A stretch of DNA of 64,000 bases from an uncultured Prevotellaceae bacterium (lineage in GTDB: Bacteria; Bacteroidota; Bacteroidia; Bacteroidales; Bacteroidaceae): positions 1 to 64,000 of the forward strand of contig CAMKSE010000016.1 in the NCBI GenBank assembly GCA_946415365.1, written 5' to 3'. Made by a program: the position numbers and the translations under genes. This document shows positions 17,008 through 25,277 of this stretch, one piece after another. The notes beneath the pieces are model-generated. The model made no database searches. It saw only the letters and a list, made by a program, of their open reading frames with translations, and was not told the DNA's origin. Positions within the stretch are counted from its first letter, which is position 1. Every line of letters begins with the position of its first letter.

Positions 17008-18017
17008 TTCAGATACTCCTTGATGGCCTCCACCAACTGGTCATCCTCCTCAGGAGTACGGGCTGTGACTCGGAAGCAGTGATTGTCAAGACTCCTGAAG
17101 TTTGAGGCGTCACGGATAAGAATACCGTGGTTTTCTATGAGCCACCGTTTCAGGTCCGGCGTGTTTCCGTGGTCAATATTCACCAGCATGAAATGCGTGC
17201 TGGTTTCCATCACCATCAGTCCTCTGACGGCTGAAAGATTATCATGCAGCCGTTTGGCTTCCTCCAGATATTCTTTGAGATCAGGAATCATCTGAGGGTT
17301 GTTCTTTATAAGGTATTTGCCAGCCTCAATAGCCATCGCGTTCACAGTCCAGGGTTGTCGTATCTGACGCAGACGGTCGATGATGATGGGCGATGCAAAG
17401 ATATAGCCCAGCCTCAGACCTGGCACACAGTATTTCTTTGACAGCGAGTGGATAAGCATGACGTTATAGCACTCTGTCAGATCCTTCGGCTGTATCATCG
17501 GACTGAGCGTGTAGTCTGCATACGACTGGTCCACCACATAAAGGTATCGCGGATGCTGCCGTATGATGTGTGTGATGAGCAGCTTGTTCACCACGTTGCC
17601 AGTAGGATTGTTGGGATTGCAGAGCCAGTAAAGTCTGTCTTCGGGCAATACCTCCAGTTCGTCGTCGGCAACGTACGACAGCAAGTGGTGATAGAGTTTG
17701 CAGGCATCCTCATATTCTGTGAACGTGGGCTGTGGGATGATCGATGCCCATCCGCTATAGAGTTGTGCGATGAGGTATATCGCCTCAGTGGCACCATTGG
17801 TAACCATGATCGTGTCTTCAGCCACACCCAGGCTTTCGGCTATCATCGCTTCCAGACTAGTGGGTTCTGGCTCAGGATAATGGCCCACAACATGGAAACT
17901 CGCCATCAGGTGGTCTCTCAATGCTGTCAGATCAGCCCCAAAGTAAACATTGGAACTGAAATCCATTTTAATCTGTTCGCCGTACTGCCAGGCGTCATCT
18001 CCGTGTCCGAATATCAT
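16998..18017 (-). CDS. PLP-dependent aminotransferase, CobD/HisC-like (probable threonine-phosphate decarboxylase)
   Basis: This 339-aa fold-type I PLP enzyme has NPNNPTGN (about residues 134-141), the PLP aldimine lysine in SLSKKYCVPGLRLGY (Lys194), and a C-terminal arginine motif FRVTARTPEEDD. The short N-terminus MIFGHGDDAWQYG recalls CobD (L-threonine-O-3-phosphate decarboxylase), which makes aminopropanol phosphate for cobalamin. HisC is the other close relative. CobD is favoured because the next gene upstream in the same operon is a FecE/BtuD-type ATPase, but this is an inference. The protein is cytosolic. Its start is 12 nt from the ATPase stop, across a heptamer repeat. Confidence 0.7.
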   Translation of the reverse strand: MIFGHGDDAWQYGEQIKMDFSSNVYFGADLTALRDHLMASFHVVGHYPEPEPTSLEAMIAESLGVAEDTIMVTNGATEAIYLIAQLYSGWASIIPQPTFTEYEDACKLYHHLLSYVADDELEVLPEDRLYWLCNPNNPTGNVVNKLLITHIIRQHPRYLYVVDQSYADYTLSPMIQPKDLTECYNVMLIHSLSKKYCVPGLRLGYIFASPIIIDRLRQIRQPWTVNAMAIEAGKYLIKNNPQMIPDLKEYLEEAKRLHDNLSAVRGLMVMETSTHFMLVNIDHGNTPDLKRWLIENHGILIRDASNFRSLDNHCFRVTARTPEEDDQLVEAIKEYLKIV

Positions 18018-18021
18018 CCTT

Positions 18022-18052
18022 ACTCTAAACTATAAACCACAAACTCTAATAC
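18022..18052. repeat. Heptamer repeat CTMTAAA between two minus-strand genes
   Basis: CTCTAAA, CTATAAA, CCACAAA and CTCTAAT fill the gap and encode the last residues (RVCGL) and stop of the ATPase. It is the same family as at 16966-17007. Confidence 0.8.
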
Positions 18053-18842
18053 TCAGCGTCTCTTTGTCGAAAGATATGTCCTTGCCGCTGATGAAGCGTC
18101 CGAGATCTCCGCTTTCCGCCAGAGCCCTGGGCGACCCGATTGTCACAGGACTCCCTACTCCTTCTCTCCTTACTCCTTCTCTCCTCATCAGCCAAAGGAC
18201 ATCAGCCAACTGCAGCGCCAGTTCCACGTCGTGGGTAGAAAGGAAGACGGTCTTCTCTGCCTCACGGCTGATGCGACGCAGCAACTGCAACATCTCCACC
18301 TTGCTCGGATAGTCGAGAAAGGCCGTGGGCTCATCGAGGAAGATGACGGGTGTCTGCTGGGCCAGAGCCTTTGCAATCATCACCTTCTGCCGCTCTCCGT
18401 CACTCAGCGTATGGACCATGCGCTGGCTCAAAGCCTCGATGCCCACCAGGGCAATAGCCTCATCGACCACACACAGGTCTTCTTTCGAATAGGTTCCCCA
18501 GAAACCTGTATAGGGAGAGCGTCCGAGACAGACAAGCTCTCGCACAGTCATATTCCTCACGTCGGGCTTCTCCGTCAGCACCACGCCAATCAGCCGGCTC
18601 AGTTCCTTGTCGCTGAACGTCGCGATCTCTTTTCCTACTATCAAGATACTGCCATCAATCTTTGGCTGGAAGGCAGAGAGTGTGCGTAGCAGCGTAGACT
18701 TTCCCACGCCGTTAGGCCCCAACAGACAAGTAAGCTGTCCGCTAAGGATGCTGCCACTGATATTTTCGGCCACCGTCTTCACACCATGACGGGTCTGGTA
18801 GCCGATGCTCAGATTCTTGAGTTGAATGGTCTCGTTGTTCAT
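18030..18842 (-). CDS. ABC transporter ATP-binding protein, FecE/BtuD type
   Basis: This 270-aa ATPase has Walker A GPNGVGKST (residues 42-50), a Q-loop region near VLTEKPDVRNM, the signature LSDGERQKV, Walker B VIFLDEP, and the switch His in STHDVELAL. The pattern is that of iron-siderophore and cobalamin importers. The BtuF and BtuC genes at 28464-30613 have no ATPase beside them, so this protein may be the BtuD that powers them. That link is an inference. It is first in an operon with the CobD-like gene. An in-frame 15-nt repeat (18151-18186) encodes RREGVRREGVGSP near the C-terminus. Confidence 0.85.
   Translation of the reverse strand: MNNETIQLKNLSIGYQTRHGVKTVAENISGSILSGQLTCLLGPNGVGKSTLLRTLSAFQPKIDGSILIVGKEIATFSDKELSRLIGVVLTEKPDVRNMTVRELVCLGRSPYTGFWGTYSKEDLCVVDEAIALVGIEALSQRMVHTLSDGERQKVMIAKALAQQTPVIFLDEPTAFLDYPSKVEMLQLLRRISREAEKTVFLSTHDVELALQLADVLWLMRREGVRREGVGSPVTIGSPRALAESGDLGRFISGKDISFDKETLSIRVCGL
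18151..18186 (-). repeat. In-frame 15-nt repeat (GGAGAGA/AGGAGTA) in the ABC ATPase
   Basis: On the minus strand GGAG recurs with spacing 8, 7, 8, 7, so the unit is about 15 nt (5 codons). It is read as RREGV-RREGV in the C-terminal region. Confidence 0.75.
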
Positions 18843-18852
18843 CTTGACGGTG

Positions 18853-18860
18853 CAAAGATA
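18853..18860 (-). promoter_or_regulatory. Promoter -7 box for the ATPase-aminotransferase operon
   Basis: TATCTTTG on the minus strand ends 10 nt before the ATG at 18842, so the leader is only a few bases. Confidence 0.6.
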
Positions 18861-18902
18861 ATCTTTTTTTTGGACAAAAGAACAAAAGAATAAAAAAATA
18901 TG

Positions 18903-18910
18903 TACCTTTG
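18903..18910 (+). promoter_or_regulatory. Promoter -7 box for the nuclease gene
   Basis: TACCTTTG at 18903-18910. Its position argues against the ATG at 18919 and for the one at 18940. Confidence 0.6.
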
Positions 18911-18939
18911 CAATCGAAATGAGAAATATAGAAGCAAAG

Positions 18940-19743
18940 ATGGCGGCATTTACCGATGCCGGCCTATATGAGCAAGACGCTCATATCGATTTCGAACCAG
19001 AGGGACATATTTATCTCTGTGATGGTTGTAACCAGTTGTTGCCAGTGAGTTCGCTGGTGGGTTATTTCTTCGAGCCTTTCGATGCCCAAGCACAGGCTCA
19101 GCGCCAGTGGGAGAAGTATCGTATCCCTGTGGAGGAGACGCTGGCGAAGTGGGAGCGTATCGGCCGTATGGCCAGTGAGGTGGGCACCTTCGTCCACGAA
19201 CAGACTGAGAACTGGTTCCGTGATGGCACTTTCGAGACCGTCTGTCCTTTCTCCTACAAGGGAAAGACGGAACTGGTCAACGTGGAGCGCGAGAAGCAGC
19301 AGTTCCTCTGTTTCGTTCGCGACTACCATGTCCGTCCCTATCGTCAGGAGTGGCCCGTCTACGACCTTGATATGAACGTGGCAGGCACCATCGACATGAT
19401 CTGCCGTAATGCCGACGGCACTTTCGCCATCTACGACTGGAAGCGCAGCAAGAAGGTGGTCAACATCTACGGCCAGCCCATCGTCGATGCCTTTGGCGGC
19501 AAGACCAGCCGCAACGGCATCACCCTGCCTGACACATCCTATTATCATTATTGTCTGCAGCAGAACCTCTACCGTTATATGCTCCAGAAGAACTATGGCG
19601 TCAAGGTCAATTCCCTCAGTCTTGTAGTCCTCTGTCCTGACTATCCCACCTATTACGTCGTCAAGGTTCCCATCATGGACGACATCATCCGTCAGATTGT
19701 CGCCATCTGCCGAGAGAAGGATTTAGGCCACAATTTGTTGTAA
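18940..19743 (+). CDS. Stand-alone PD-(D/E)XK nuclease (RecB/Cas4-like)
   Basis: This protein of about 267 aa carries the RecB-family signature. It has a GTFVHE motif (His86), a glutamate in EWPVYD (Glu137), Asp152 in GTID, Asp166-x-Lys168 in IYDWKRSKK, and a QxxxY-type helix in QQNLYRYML. These form a Mg2+-dependent PD-(D/E)XK active site. There is no Cys cluster as in Cas4 or AddB and no helicase part. Such proteins act in DNA repair or phage functions. It is transcribed alone and is convergent with the MATE gene. The start at 18940 (MAAFTDAG) is chosen over 18919 because of the promoter. Confidence 0.75.
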   Translation: MAAFTDAGLYEQDAHIDFEPEGHIYLCDGCNQLLPVSSLVGYFFEPFDAQAQAQRQWEKYRIPVEETLAKWERIGRMASEVGTFVHEQTENWFRDGTFETVCPFSYKGKTELVNVEREKQQFLCFVRDYHVRPYRQEWPVYDLDMNVAGTIDMICRNADGTFAIYDWKRSKKVVNIYGQPIVDAFGGKTSRNGITLPDTSYYHYCLQQNLYRYMLQKNYGVKVNSLSLVVLCPDYPTYYVVKVPIMDDIIRQIVAICREKDLGHNLL

Positions 19744-19765
19744 ACGGCGACGGCACTTCCTCCAC

Positions 19766-21106
19766 TTATTCTTTCACGAACCCTTTGTTTTTCCACTTCC
19801 CTGACCGCCAGCGGCGCATGAGTATGATGCCTCGGATGTTCTCGTCGAGGGCGAAACCTACCCACATGCCCACGAGGCCGTAGCCCAGCGGAATGCCGAT
19901 GACATAACTCAAGCCCACGGCGATGCTCCAGTTGAAAATGATGGCGATGACCACAGGATAGATGGCATCGCCCGTGGCTCTCAGCGTACCTACGGCGAAG
20001 ATGTTCGACGTGCGACCAATCTCCAGGAACCAGTCAATCACGAGCACCCATACACCCATCGCAATGATTTCCGGATTATCAGTAAAGGCACTGAGGATAC
20101 TGCGTCCTGCCAGCGCCAGAAGAGCCGAACCTGTGAGTGTGATGATCATCGACCATCGGAAGAAATAATTGCCCAGTACGTAAGCCGCCTGATGCCGCCG
20201 CTGTCCTACGAGATGTCCCACGAGGATGTCGCCGCCCTGCGTAATGCTGATACAGAACAGATAGACAAACATAATCATATTGTGACAGTAGGTACGCGTG
20301 GCCAAAGCCTCGTTGCTGATCTGGTTGATGAAATACGTAATCACCACTTGCGACAGACAATAGGAAATGTTCTCGCTCATAGCGGGAATGCCGATGTAAA
20401 GCAGGTTCTTCAGTTCCTCCCAGGGGATTGGACGGAAATAGCGCAACGGGAAACGAGGAATGTGTACCCTGAAGTGGATGATAGCCAGCAGCACCATAGC
20501 AATAGCTCGGCTGGCGGCTGTGGCAATCGCAGCACCCTCGACGCCCAACTGCGGACAGCCCCAGTGGCCGAAGATGAGCGCATAGTTGCCCAGAATATTG
20601 AGAACATTGACGATGCCCGTCACCACCATCGGATAGACCACCTTGTCGGCACTACGCAGCGATGCAGAAAAAGTCAGCGACAAGGCCTGAAAGAACGACA
20701 GCACACCCGTCAGCCGCAGATACACCAGCCCGTCGCCCATCAGTTCGGGTCGCAGGCCCATCAGCTGCAAGAGTTGTTCGGCATAGAAGAACAGAAGAGC
20801 GCTAACCGTCATACCAAGCATCAGGTTCACCGTCAGAGCCATACCCACCACCTGTATCAATCGCTTCCTCAGCCCAGCACCAATATACTGCGCACAGAGG
20901 ATGGCAGCACCCATCGAGAAAAACTGATAGACCAGAAATACGAGCGATATCAGCTGGTTGTCAAGTCCCACCGCTGCAACGCTGTTGTCGCTGTAGCGGC
21001 TTAGCATCACAGTATCGACAGCCCCCAGCATCATGACAAGGGCCATCTCGATGAACACAGGAATAGTGAGTACCTTCAGTTGGTGTTTCAGGGATGTTTC
21101 TGACAT
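19766..21106 (-). CDS. MATE family efflux transporter
   Basis: This 446-aa inner-membrane protein has about 12 helices in two halves, starting SLKHQLKVLTIPVFIEMALVM and including GAVDTVMLSRYSDN and an internal pseudo-repeat. MATE proteins export cationic drugs or metabolites using Na+ or H+ gradients. A longer frame reaches 21139, but its first codons overlap the -7 box TAATTTTG at 21137-21144, so MSETSLKH at 21106 is used. It is convergent with the nuclease gene and monocistronic. The substrate is unknown. Confidence 0.88.
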   Translation of the reverse strand: MSETSLKHQLKVLTIPVFIEMALVMMLGAVDTVMLSRYSDNSVAAVGLDNQLISLVFLVYQFFSMGAAILCAQYIGAGLRKRLIQVVGMALTVNLMLGMTVSALLFFYAEQLLQLMGLRPELMGDGLVYLRLTGVLSFFQALSLTFSASLRSADKVVYPMVVTGIVNVLNILGNYALIFGHWGCPQLGVEGAAIATAASRAIAMVLLAIIHFRVHIPRFPLRYFRPIPWEELKNLLYIGIPAMSENISYCLSQVVITYFINQISNEALATRTYCHNMIMFVYLFCISITQGGDILVGHLVGQRRHQAAYVLGNYFFRWSMIITLTGSALLALAGRSILSAFTDNPEIIAMGVWVLVIDWFLEIGRTSNIFAVGTLRATGDAIYPVVIAIIFNWSIAVGLSYVIGIPLGYGLVGMWVGFALDENIRGIILMRRWRSGKWKNKGFVKE

Positions 21107-21136
21107 AAAGTATAGTTTGTCTTTGCTAAGAGTGTG

Positions 21137-21144
21137 CAAAATTA
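21137..21144 (-). promoter_or_regulatory. Promoter -7 box for the MATE gene
   Basis: TAATTTTG on the minus strand lies about 31 nt before the ATG at 21106. Confidence 0.55.
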
Positions 21145-21273
21145 CAAATAATTATAGTATTACTGTAATATTTACCTCAAGAATTAACAATATTTACTTC
21201 CGAAGCCAACTCCTGATATAGTGTGTAGCTCCATAACATTTCTATAATTGTATTCATAATTATAATTAAAAGT

Positions 21274-21801
21274 GCCTACATGCCTACACAAAATTCCTTA
21301 AAATACCTTTAAATAAAGGCATTTTACTGAAAATCTACCTACATATAAGCTACATAAAACCTGCATTAAACCTACATATTTTTTGGTATTTTAGCTTTAA
21401 ATTGCCTATTTTAAAAGCCTATATGATACCCATTGAGGTCTCTATGCACTCAAACTCAAATAGGCTCTCCGCATATTTCAGCACGAAGACGATAGAAAAA
21501 TTCTCTTGAGAATTTTAGACTTTCCTCCCTGCTCCGTCGTAGTAAGTACGCTCCACACTCCGAAATTCTCTCGAGAATTTCAAAGCCGTCATTACCTAGA
21601 AAACTTGCGAAGCAGCACTTTTCATCGTGTCAGCCCCCTATGCAGTCCCCTCGAAATGGCTATTTTGACAGATTTTCGGCCAAAACCATGTAGGCGTTAT
21701 GTAGGTTTATGTAGCTTCTATGTAGCTTTTATGTAGGAATAAATGATAGTTATCTAATAGAAACACAATAGGTTACACAGAGATAATGTAGGCATGTAGG
21801 C
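21274..21801. repeat. 528-bp dyad-symmetrical gene-free element with phased CCTACAT/ATGTAGG sites
   Basis: GCCTACATGCCTACA (21274-21288) is perfectly inverted at 21787-21801. Inside, CCTACAT-type sites start at 21338, 21349, 21360 and 21371 (11-bp steps). Inverted ATGTAG sites start at 21688, 21699, 21709, 21720 and 21731. The two sets mirror each other about the centre at 21537. Near the centre two palindromes, AAAATTCTC-TT-GAGAATTTT (21497-21516) and AAATTCTC-TC-GAGAATTT (21563-21580), are also almost symmetrical. No credible protein is encoded. The rest of 21107-22076 holds only AT-rich sequence. Confidence 0.85.
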
Positions 21802-22076
21802 ATATATTATATATCACTAATCGATAATCACTCCTTATACACTATCATATCGGTTTCGAAAGCAATGTCATACACATCGGTATTATCCTTCAAGAATACC
21901 GACTCCACCTTACCGAAAAATTACTATCCATTAACTTTATCAAGTTTGCTAATATCTGGTTCTTTTTACCAGCAGGTCAAAAACCTCAAAAAGAGCGGAT
22001 CAAACCCTTGTGGAAATTATCATTCAAATAACCTGACTATATTTTGATGTGTCCAACCATTTTTTTTGATATAATT

Positions 22077-22106
22077 TTGATGTTTGGAAACATTTTATTA
22101 TCTTTG
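22077..22106 (+). promoter_or_regulatory. Promoter of the small exported protein gene
   Basis: TTG (22077-22079), exactly 19 nt, then TATCTTTG (22099-22106) is a textbook Bacteroidota promoter. The leader to the ATG at 22177 is about 60 nt. Confidence 0.8.
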
Positions 22107-22176
22107 CACTCAATGTGAAACTTAAAGATCCCATCGGCAAATTAGTTTGCGAGTATGATAATCAAAAAACCGTGCA

Positions 22177-22548
22177 ATGAAGAAACTATTGACAATCCTA
22201 TTACTAATGGTGACGCTGGCGGCTCAGGCGCAGCGGCAGCAGATATCGTATATTGAGGAGACGAAGAACTGGTACTACGTCTATGATGAGCAGGGCAAGC
22301 GGATCGGCGGTCTGTCGCGCAGCAGCATAGGAGAGTTGAAAGGATGGGGCAACGACTTTTTCGTGGCAAAGCGCTATTCCTACTACTACATCTGCGATGC
22401 CAAGGGCAAGACGCTGAAAACGATGAATGTATCAGATGTTGGTGAAATCGTTGGTGTCACCAATACCACCATCACCAGCCGCAAAGGCAGTTGGATATTC
22501 ACATGGAACAAAGAGGGAAAGAAAATCAGTGCAAGAAGTGCTCATTGA
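22177..22548 (+). CDS. Small exported protein of unknown function
   Basis: This 123-aa protein has a clear signal peptide (MKKLLTILLLMVTLAAQAQ). The mature part has three repeats of a YYVYDEQGKRIGGLS / YYYICDAKGKTLKTMN / WIFTWNKEGKKISA pattern, that is, a strand ending in Tyr or Trp, a turn with GK, then a strand. This suggests a small beta-propeller-like or WG-repeat-like fold. It is probably periplasmic or on the surface. It has its own promoter and stands alone between the symmetrical element and the B12 riboswitch. No function can be assigned. Confidence 0.7.
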   Translation: MKKLLTILLLMVTLAAQAQRQQISYIEETKNWYYVYDEQGKRIGGLSRSSIGELKGWGNDFFVAKRYSYYYICDAKGKTLKTMNVSDVGEIVGVTNTTITSRKGSWIFTWNKEGKKISARSAH

Positions 22549-22753
22549 AAAAAAGTTGCTGGCTGGAGAATGGCCTGCATCCTTCTAATCCTGTAGTAGA
22601 AAGGTCTTGCGATGCCGTTATTTCACTATATTATGTAGCCTGATATGCCGACAAATCAAACTCACCCCCTCTGAATTTGTCGTATCATGGACTTCCAAGG
22701 CCCATAGAATGAAAATTTTTTCTCATTCTTTTCGCTTAATCGAATTTTTGCAC

Positions 22754-22761
22754 TAATTTTG
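22754..22761 (+). promoter_or_regulatory. Promoter -7 box of the B12 operon
   Basis: TAATTTTG just upstream of the riboswitch, about 10-15 nt before the aptamer begins. Confidence 0.6.
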
Positions 22762-22770
22762 CACCCATAA

Positions 22771-22920
22771 TCGGTTCACCTTTGGGTGATTAAAAGGGAA
22801 CCGGGTGGGAATCCCGGACAGTCCCGCTGCTGTAAGCCGCCCTTTGAGCGCAGACAATAGTCACTGAGATTATCGGGAAGACGTCTGTAGCCAGGCGGTA
22901 AGTCAGAAGACCTGCCGATA
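22771..22920 (+). ncRNA. Cobalamin (B12) riboswitch
   Basis: The order of conserved blocks is that of the cobalamin aptamer: GGGAACCGGGTGGGAATCCC (from 22797), then GGACAGTCCCGCTGCTGTAA, then a GGGAAGACG block, and the B12 box AGTCAGAAGACCTGCCGA (22901-22918). It precedes btuB and probably represses the whole import operon when adenosyl- or other cobalamin is bound. A second B12-box-like sequence, GTCAAGACCTGCCGGTA (22981-22997), lies in the expression platform. The stretch 22549-22753 contains no gene. Confidence 0.92.
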
Positions 22921-23045
22921 GCGAGAGAAGAGCCAAGCTTGCTTGAGCTATTCAGAGCGTAGACTGGACTCGACCAAATGGTCAAGACCTGCCGGTATGA
23001 TGAGAGTTCGTTGGATGCCTCTGGGGTTAGGCGACAACGGGGATA

Positions 23046-23073
23046 GTGAAAAGTGAAGAGTGAAGAGTGAAAA
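23046..23073 (+). repeat. Heptamer repeat GTGAAGA at the btuB start
   Basis: GTGAAAA, GTGAAGA, GTGAAGA and GTGAAAA (23046-23073) lie between the riboswitch and btuB. The third unit provides the GTG at 23060 that opens the btuB frame. Confidence 0.85.
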
Positions 23074-25129
23074 ATTGGCTACCGCATTGGTAGTTTTCGC
23101 TTGCTGCATGAGTCTGACGATGACGGCACAGGGCAAGTTGGATTCCGTACAACATGTGCGGGAGATTGTCGTTGTGTCGAAGCCGGCTATGCGGGAGGTG
23201 GTGCCGAGTCAGAAGCTGAACGGCGAGATGCTGGAGAAACTCAACACGCACTCTGTGGCCGATGCCCTGCGCTATTTCTCTGGCATCCAACTGAAGGACT
23301 ATGGTGGCGTAGGAGGCATCAAGACCGTCAACATCCGTTCGATGGGTACTCATCACCTTGGCATCAGCTACGACGGAGTAGCACTGGGTAATGCCCAGAA
23401 CGGACAGATAGACCTCGGACAGTTCTCGCTCGACAACGTGGAGGAGATCACGCTCTATAACGGACAGAAGAGTGCCATCTTCCAGCCTGCCTCCGACTTC
23501 GGGAATGCAGGATCTATTTATATAAGGACAAAGGTGCCGGAGTTTATGAGGAGTCAGGAGTCAGGAGTCAGGAGCCAGGAGTCTGGAGTCAGGAGTCAGG
23601 AGAATACCCACTTAAAGTTCAAGACGCAATATGGGAGCAGTGATATGTTCAGATTCTCGGCCTTATGGGAGCAGAGACTGTCAGAAACGGTGAGTTCCTC
23701 AGTGAGTGCCGGGTTCCTGACGGCCAGCGGAAAATATAAGTTCCGCTATGAGCGCCGCTATCCCGATGGGACGACGGCCTGGGACACGACGGCTGTGCGA
23801 CAGAACGGCGATATCCATGCCGAACGTATCGAGGCAAACCTCTTCGGACGTCTGAAGCAGGGCAGTTGGCAGGTGAAGGGTTATCTCTACAATTCTGCCC
23901 GTGGCATCCCTGGCGCCATCGTAAACAATGTATGGCGACGTGGGGAACGGCAACAGGATCTGAACACCTTCTTCCAGGCGGCCTACGACCAGAATATCGG
24001 TGAAGGGTTCAGTACACGTTGGCTGGCAAAGTACGCTTACTACAACACTCACTATGTGAATCGCGACTCCACGCAGCTGCCTGTGGATAACCGTTATAAG
24101 CAACAGGAACTCTATCTTTCTACAGCCAACGTGCTGGAACTGCGGCCCAATTGGAGTGCATCGCTGAGTTATGACTTCAAATGGAACAAGCTCGATGCGG
24201 ACATCTGGAACTTCGCCTACCCCACCCGTATCTCGAACCTCGTAAGTCTCGCGACGGCCATCGACTACAAGCACCTGAAGGCGCAGGGTTCTATCCTTGC
24301 CACCTTTATCAATGACAGGACGCATCGAAGGGGCGAGTTTGCAGGGATGGATTCCAACCATTCACTATCGAAACTGACACCTGCCTTGTTTGTGAATGTC
24401 TATCCCTTCCAAGGCACATTCTTCTCGATGAGGGCTTACGTGAAGAAGAGTTTCCGTATGCCGACATTCAACGACCTCTATTATACCGACATGGGCAATG
24501 CCAACCTTGTGCCGGAGAGTGCCCTGCAATATGATATCGGCTTTGCACTGAACAAGCATTTCACCCAAGGTATCGTCCGTCATGCGGAGATGCATTTCGA
24601 TGCCTATTATAATACGGTACATGACAAGATTGTGGCCTACCCAAAAGGCCAGCAGTTCCGTTGGACGATGCTCAACTTGGGCAAGGTGCATATCAAGGGC
24701 ATCGACGTGGAGGCAGAGGCAGACTTCCAGATCGGAAAGGATCTCGTGGCAACGGCCCGAGCCCAGTACACCTATCAGGATGCACGCGACGTGACCGACC
24801 CAGCTGACAGCTACTATAACGACCAGATACCCTATATCCCCTGGCACTCTGGTTCGGCCATCATAGGGCTTTCGTACAAGAACTGGGACCTGAACTATTC
24901 GTTCATCTATGCCGGCGAACGTTACGACGAGCAGGAGAACATCCTCTACAACCACATGGAACCGTGGTACACCAGCGATTTGTCGCTCCGCTATCAGTTT
25001 ATGATGCATCGCACCAAGTTCATCGCCCAGGCAGAGGTGAATAATCTCTTGGATCAGGACTATGAGGTCATCGTGAATTACCCCATGCCAGGGCGGAACT
25101 TTTCACTCACACTCACAATGGAGATTTAA
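23060..25129 (+). CDS. btuB: TonB-dependent cobalamin receptor BtuB
   Basis: This outer-membrane receptor of about 689 aa is directly behind a B12 riboswitch. The N-terminus is a signal peptide (LATALVVFACCMSLTMTAQ), then a TonB box region REIVVVSK, a plug domain (NIRSMGTHHLGISYDGVALGNAQNG, split by the loop), and a 22-strand barrel ending in NFSLTLTMEI. No ATG exists near the start. GTG at 23060 lies inside a heptamer repeat, and TTG at 23075 is the alternative. A repeat insert at 23550-23602 encodes RSQESGV units in the first barrel loops. It would import B12 across the outer membrane with the BtuG-like lipoprotein next to it. Confidence 0.88.
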   Translation: MKSEKLATALVVFACCMSLTMTAQGKLDSVQHVREIVVVSKPAMREVVPSQKLNGEMLEKLNTHSVADALRYFSGIQLKDYGGVGGIKTVNIRSMGTHHLGISYDGVALGNAQNGQIDLGQFSLDNVEEITLYNGQKSAIFQPASDFGNAGSIYIRTKVPEFMRSQESGVRSQESGVRSQENTHLKFKTQYGSSDMFRFSALWEQRLSETVSSSVSAGFLTASGKYKFRYERRYPDGTTAWDTTAVRQNGDIHAERIEANLFGRLKQGSWQVKGYLYNSARGIPGAIVNNVWRRGERQQDLNTFFQAAYDQNIGEGFSTRWLAKYAYYNTHYVNRDSTQLPVDNRYKQQELYLSTANVLELRPNWSASLSYDFKWNKLDADIWNFAYPTRISNLVSLATAIDYKHLKAQGSILATFINDRTHRRGEFAGMDSNHSLSKLTPALFVNVYPFQGTFFSMRAYVKKSFRMPTFNDLYYTDMGNANLVPESALQYDIGFALNKHFTQGIVRHAEMHFDAYYNTVHDKIVAYPKGQQFRWTMLNLGKVHIKGIDVEAEADFQIGKDLVATARAQYTYQDARDVTDPADSYYNDQIPYIPWHSGSAIIGLSYKNWDLNYSFIYAGERYDEQENILYNHMEPWYTSDLSLRYQFMMHRTKFIAQAEVNNLLDQDYEVIVNYPMPGRNFSLTLTMEI
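23550..23602 (+). repeat. In-frame heptamer repeat GGAGTCA (7 units) in btuB
   Basis: Seven GGAGTCA-like units plus GGAG (23550-23602) are read as RSQESGVRSQESGVRSQE. The insert lies just after the plug-barrel junction, where an exposed turn or loop would tolerate it. Confidence 0.92.
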
Positions 25130-25150
25130 AAACGACAATAGATATGGTCA

Positions 25151-25277
25151 AACGACAACTTAGACAACCAAGACAACTTTTTTACTCTCGACCAACTGTC
25201 GAGAAAGAGGGGAGGTTGTTCTTGCTCTGCAATCGACCAAAGGTCGAAATGTTGTCTAAGTTGTCTTTGTTGTCGTT
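25151..25277. repeat. 127-bp palindromic element, copy 1
   Basis: Two 27-bp arms (25151-25177 and 25251-25277) are inverted repeats built of nonamers such as GACAACTTA. They enclose a 73-bp core with hairpins CTCGAC/GTCGAG and TCGACC/GGTCGA. The right junction forms ATG-TTG-TCT, used as the start of the BtuG-like lipoprotein. Confidence 0.88.

Noticed and set aside
21506..21736. A 76-codon frame inside the symmetrical element
   Set aside because: It starts with TTG, has an odd composition, and lies across the palindromes. No protein feature supports it.
21274..21801. CRISPR array
   Set aside because: The repeats are 7-bp sites at 10-11 bp steps with no spacers of 30-40 bp and no cas genes nearby.
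21107..22176. Chromosomal origin in the gene-free region
   Set aside because: No DnaA-box cluster or dnaA/dnaN neighbour was seen, so the symmetry was not called an origin.
22776..22985. A 69-codon minus-strand frame over the riboswitch
   Set aside because: It is antisense to the conserved cobalamin aptamer, which explains the sequence.
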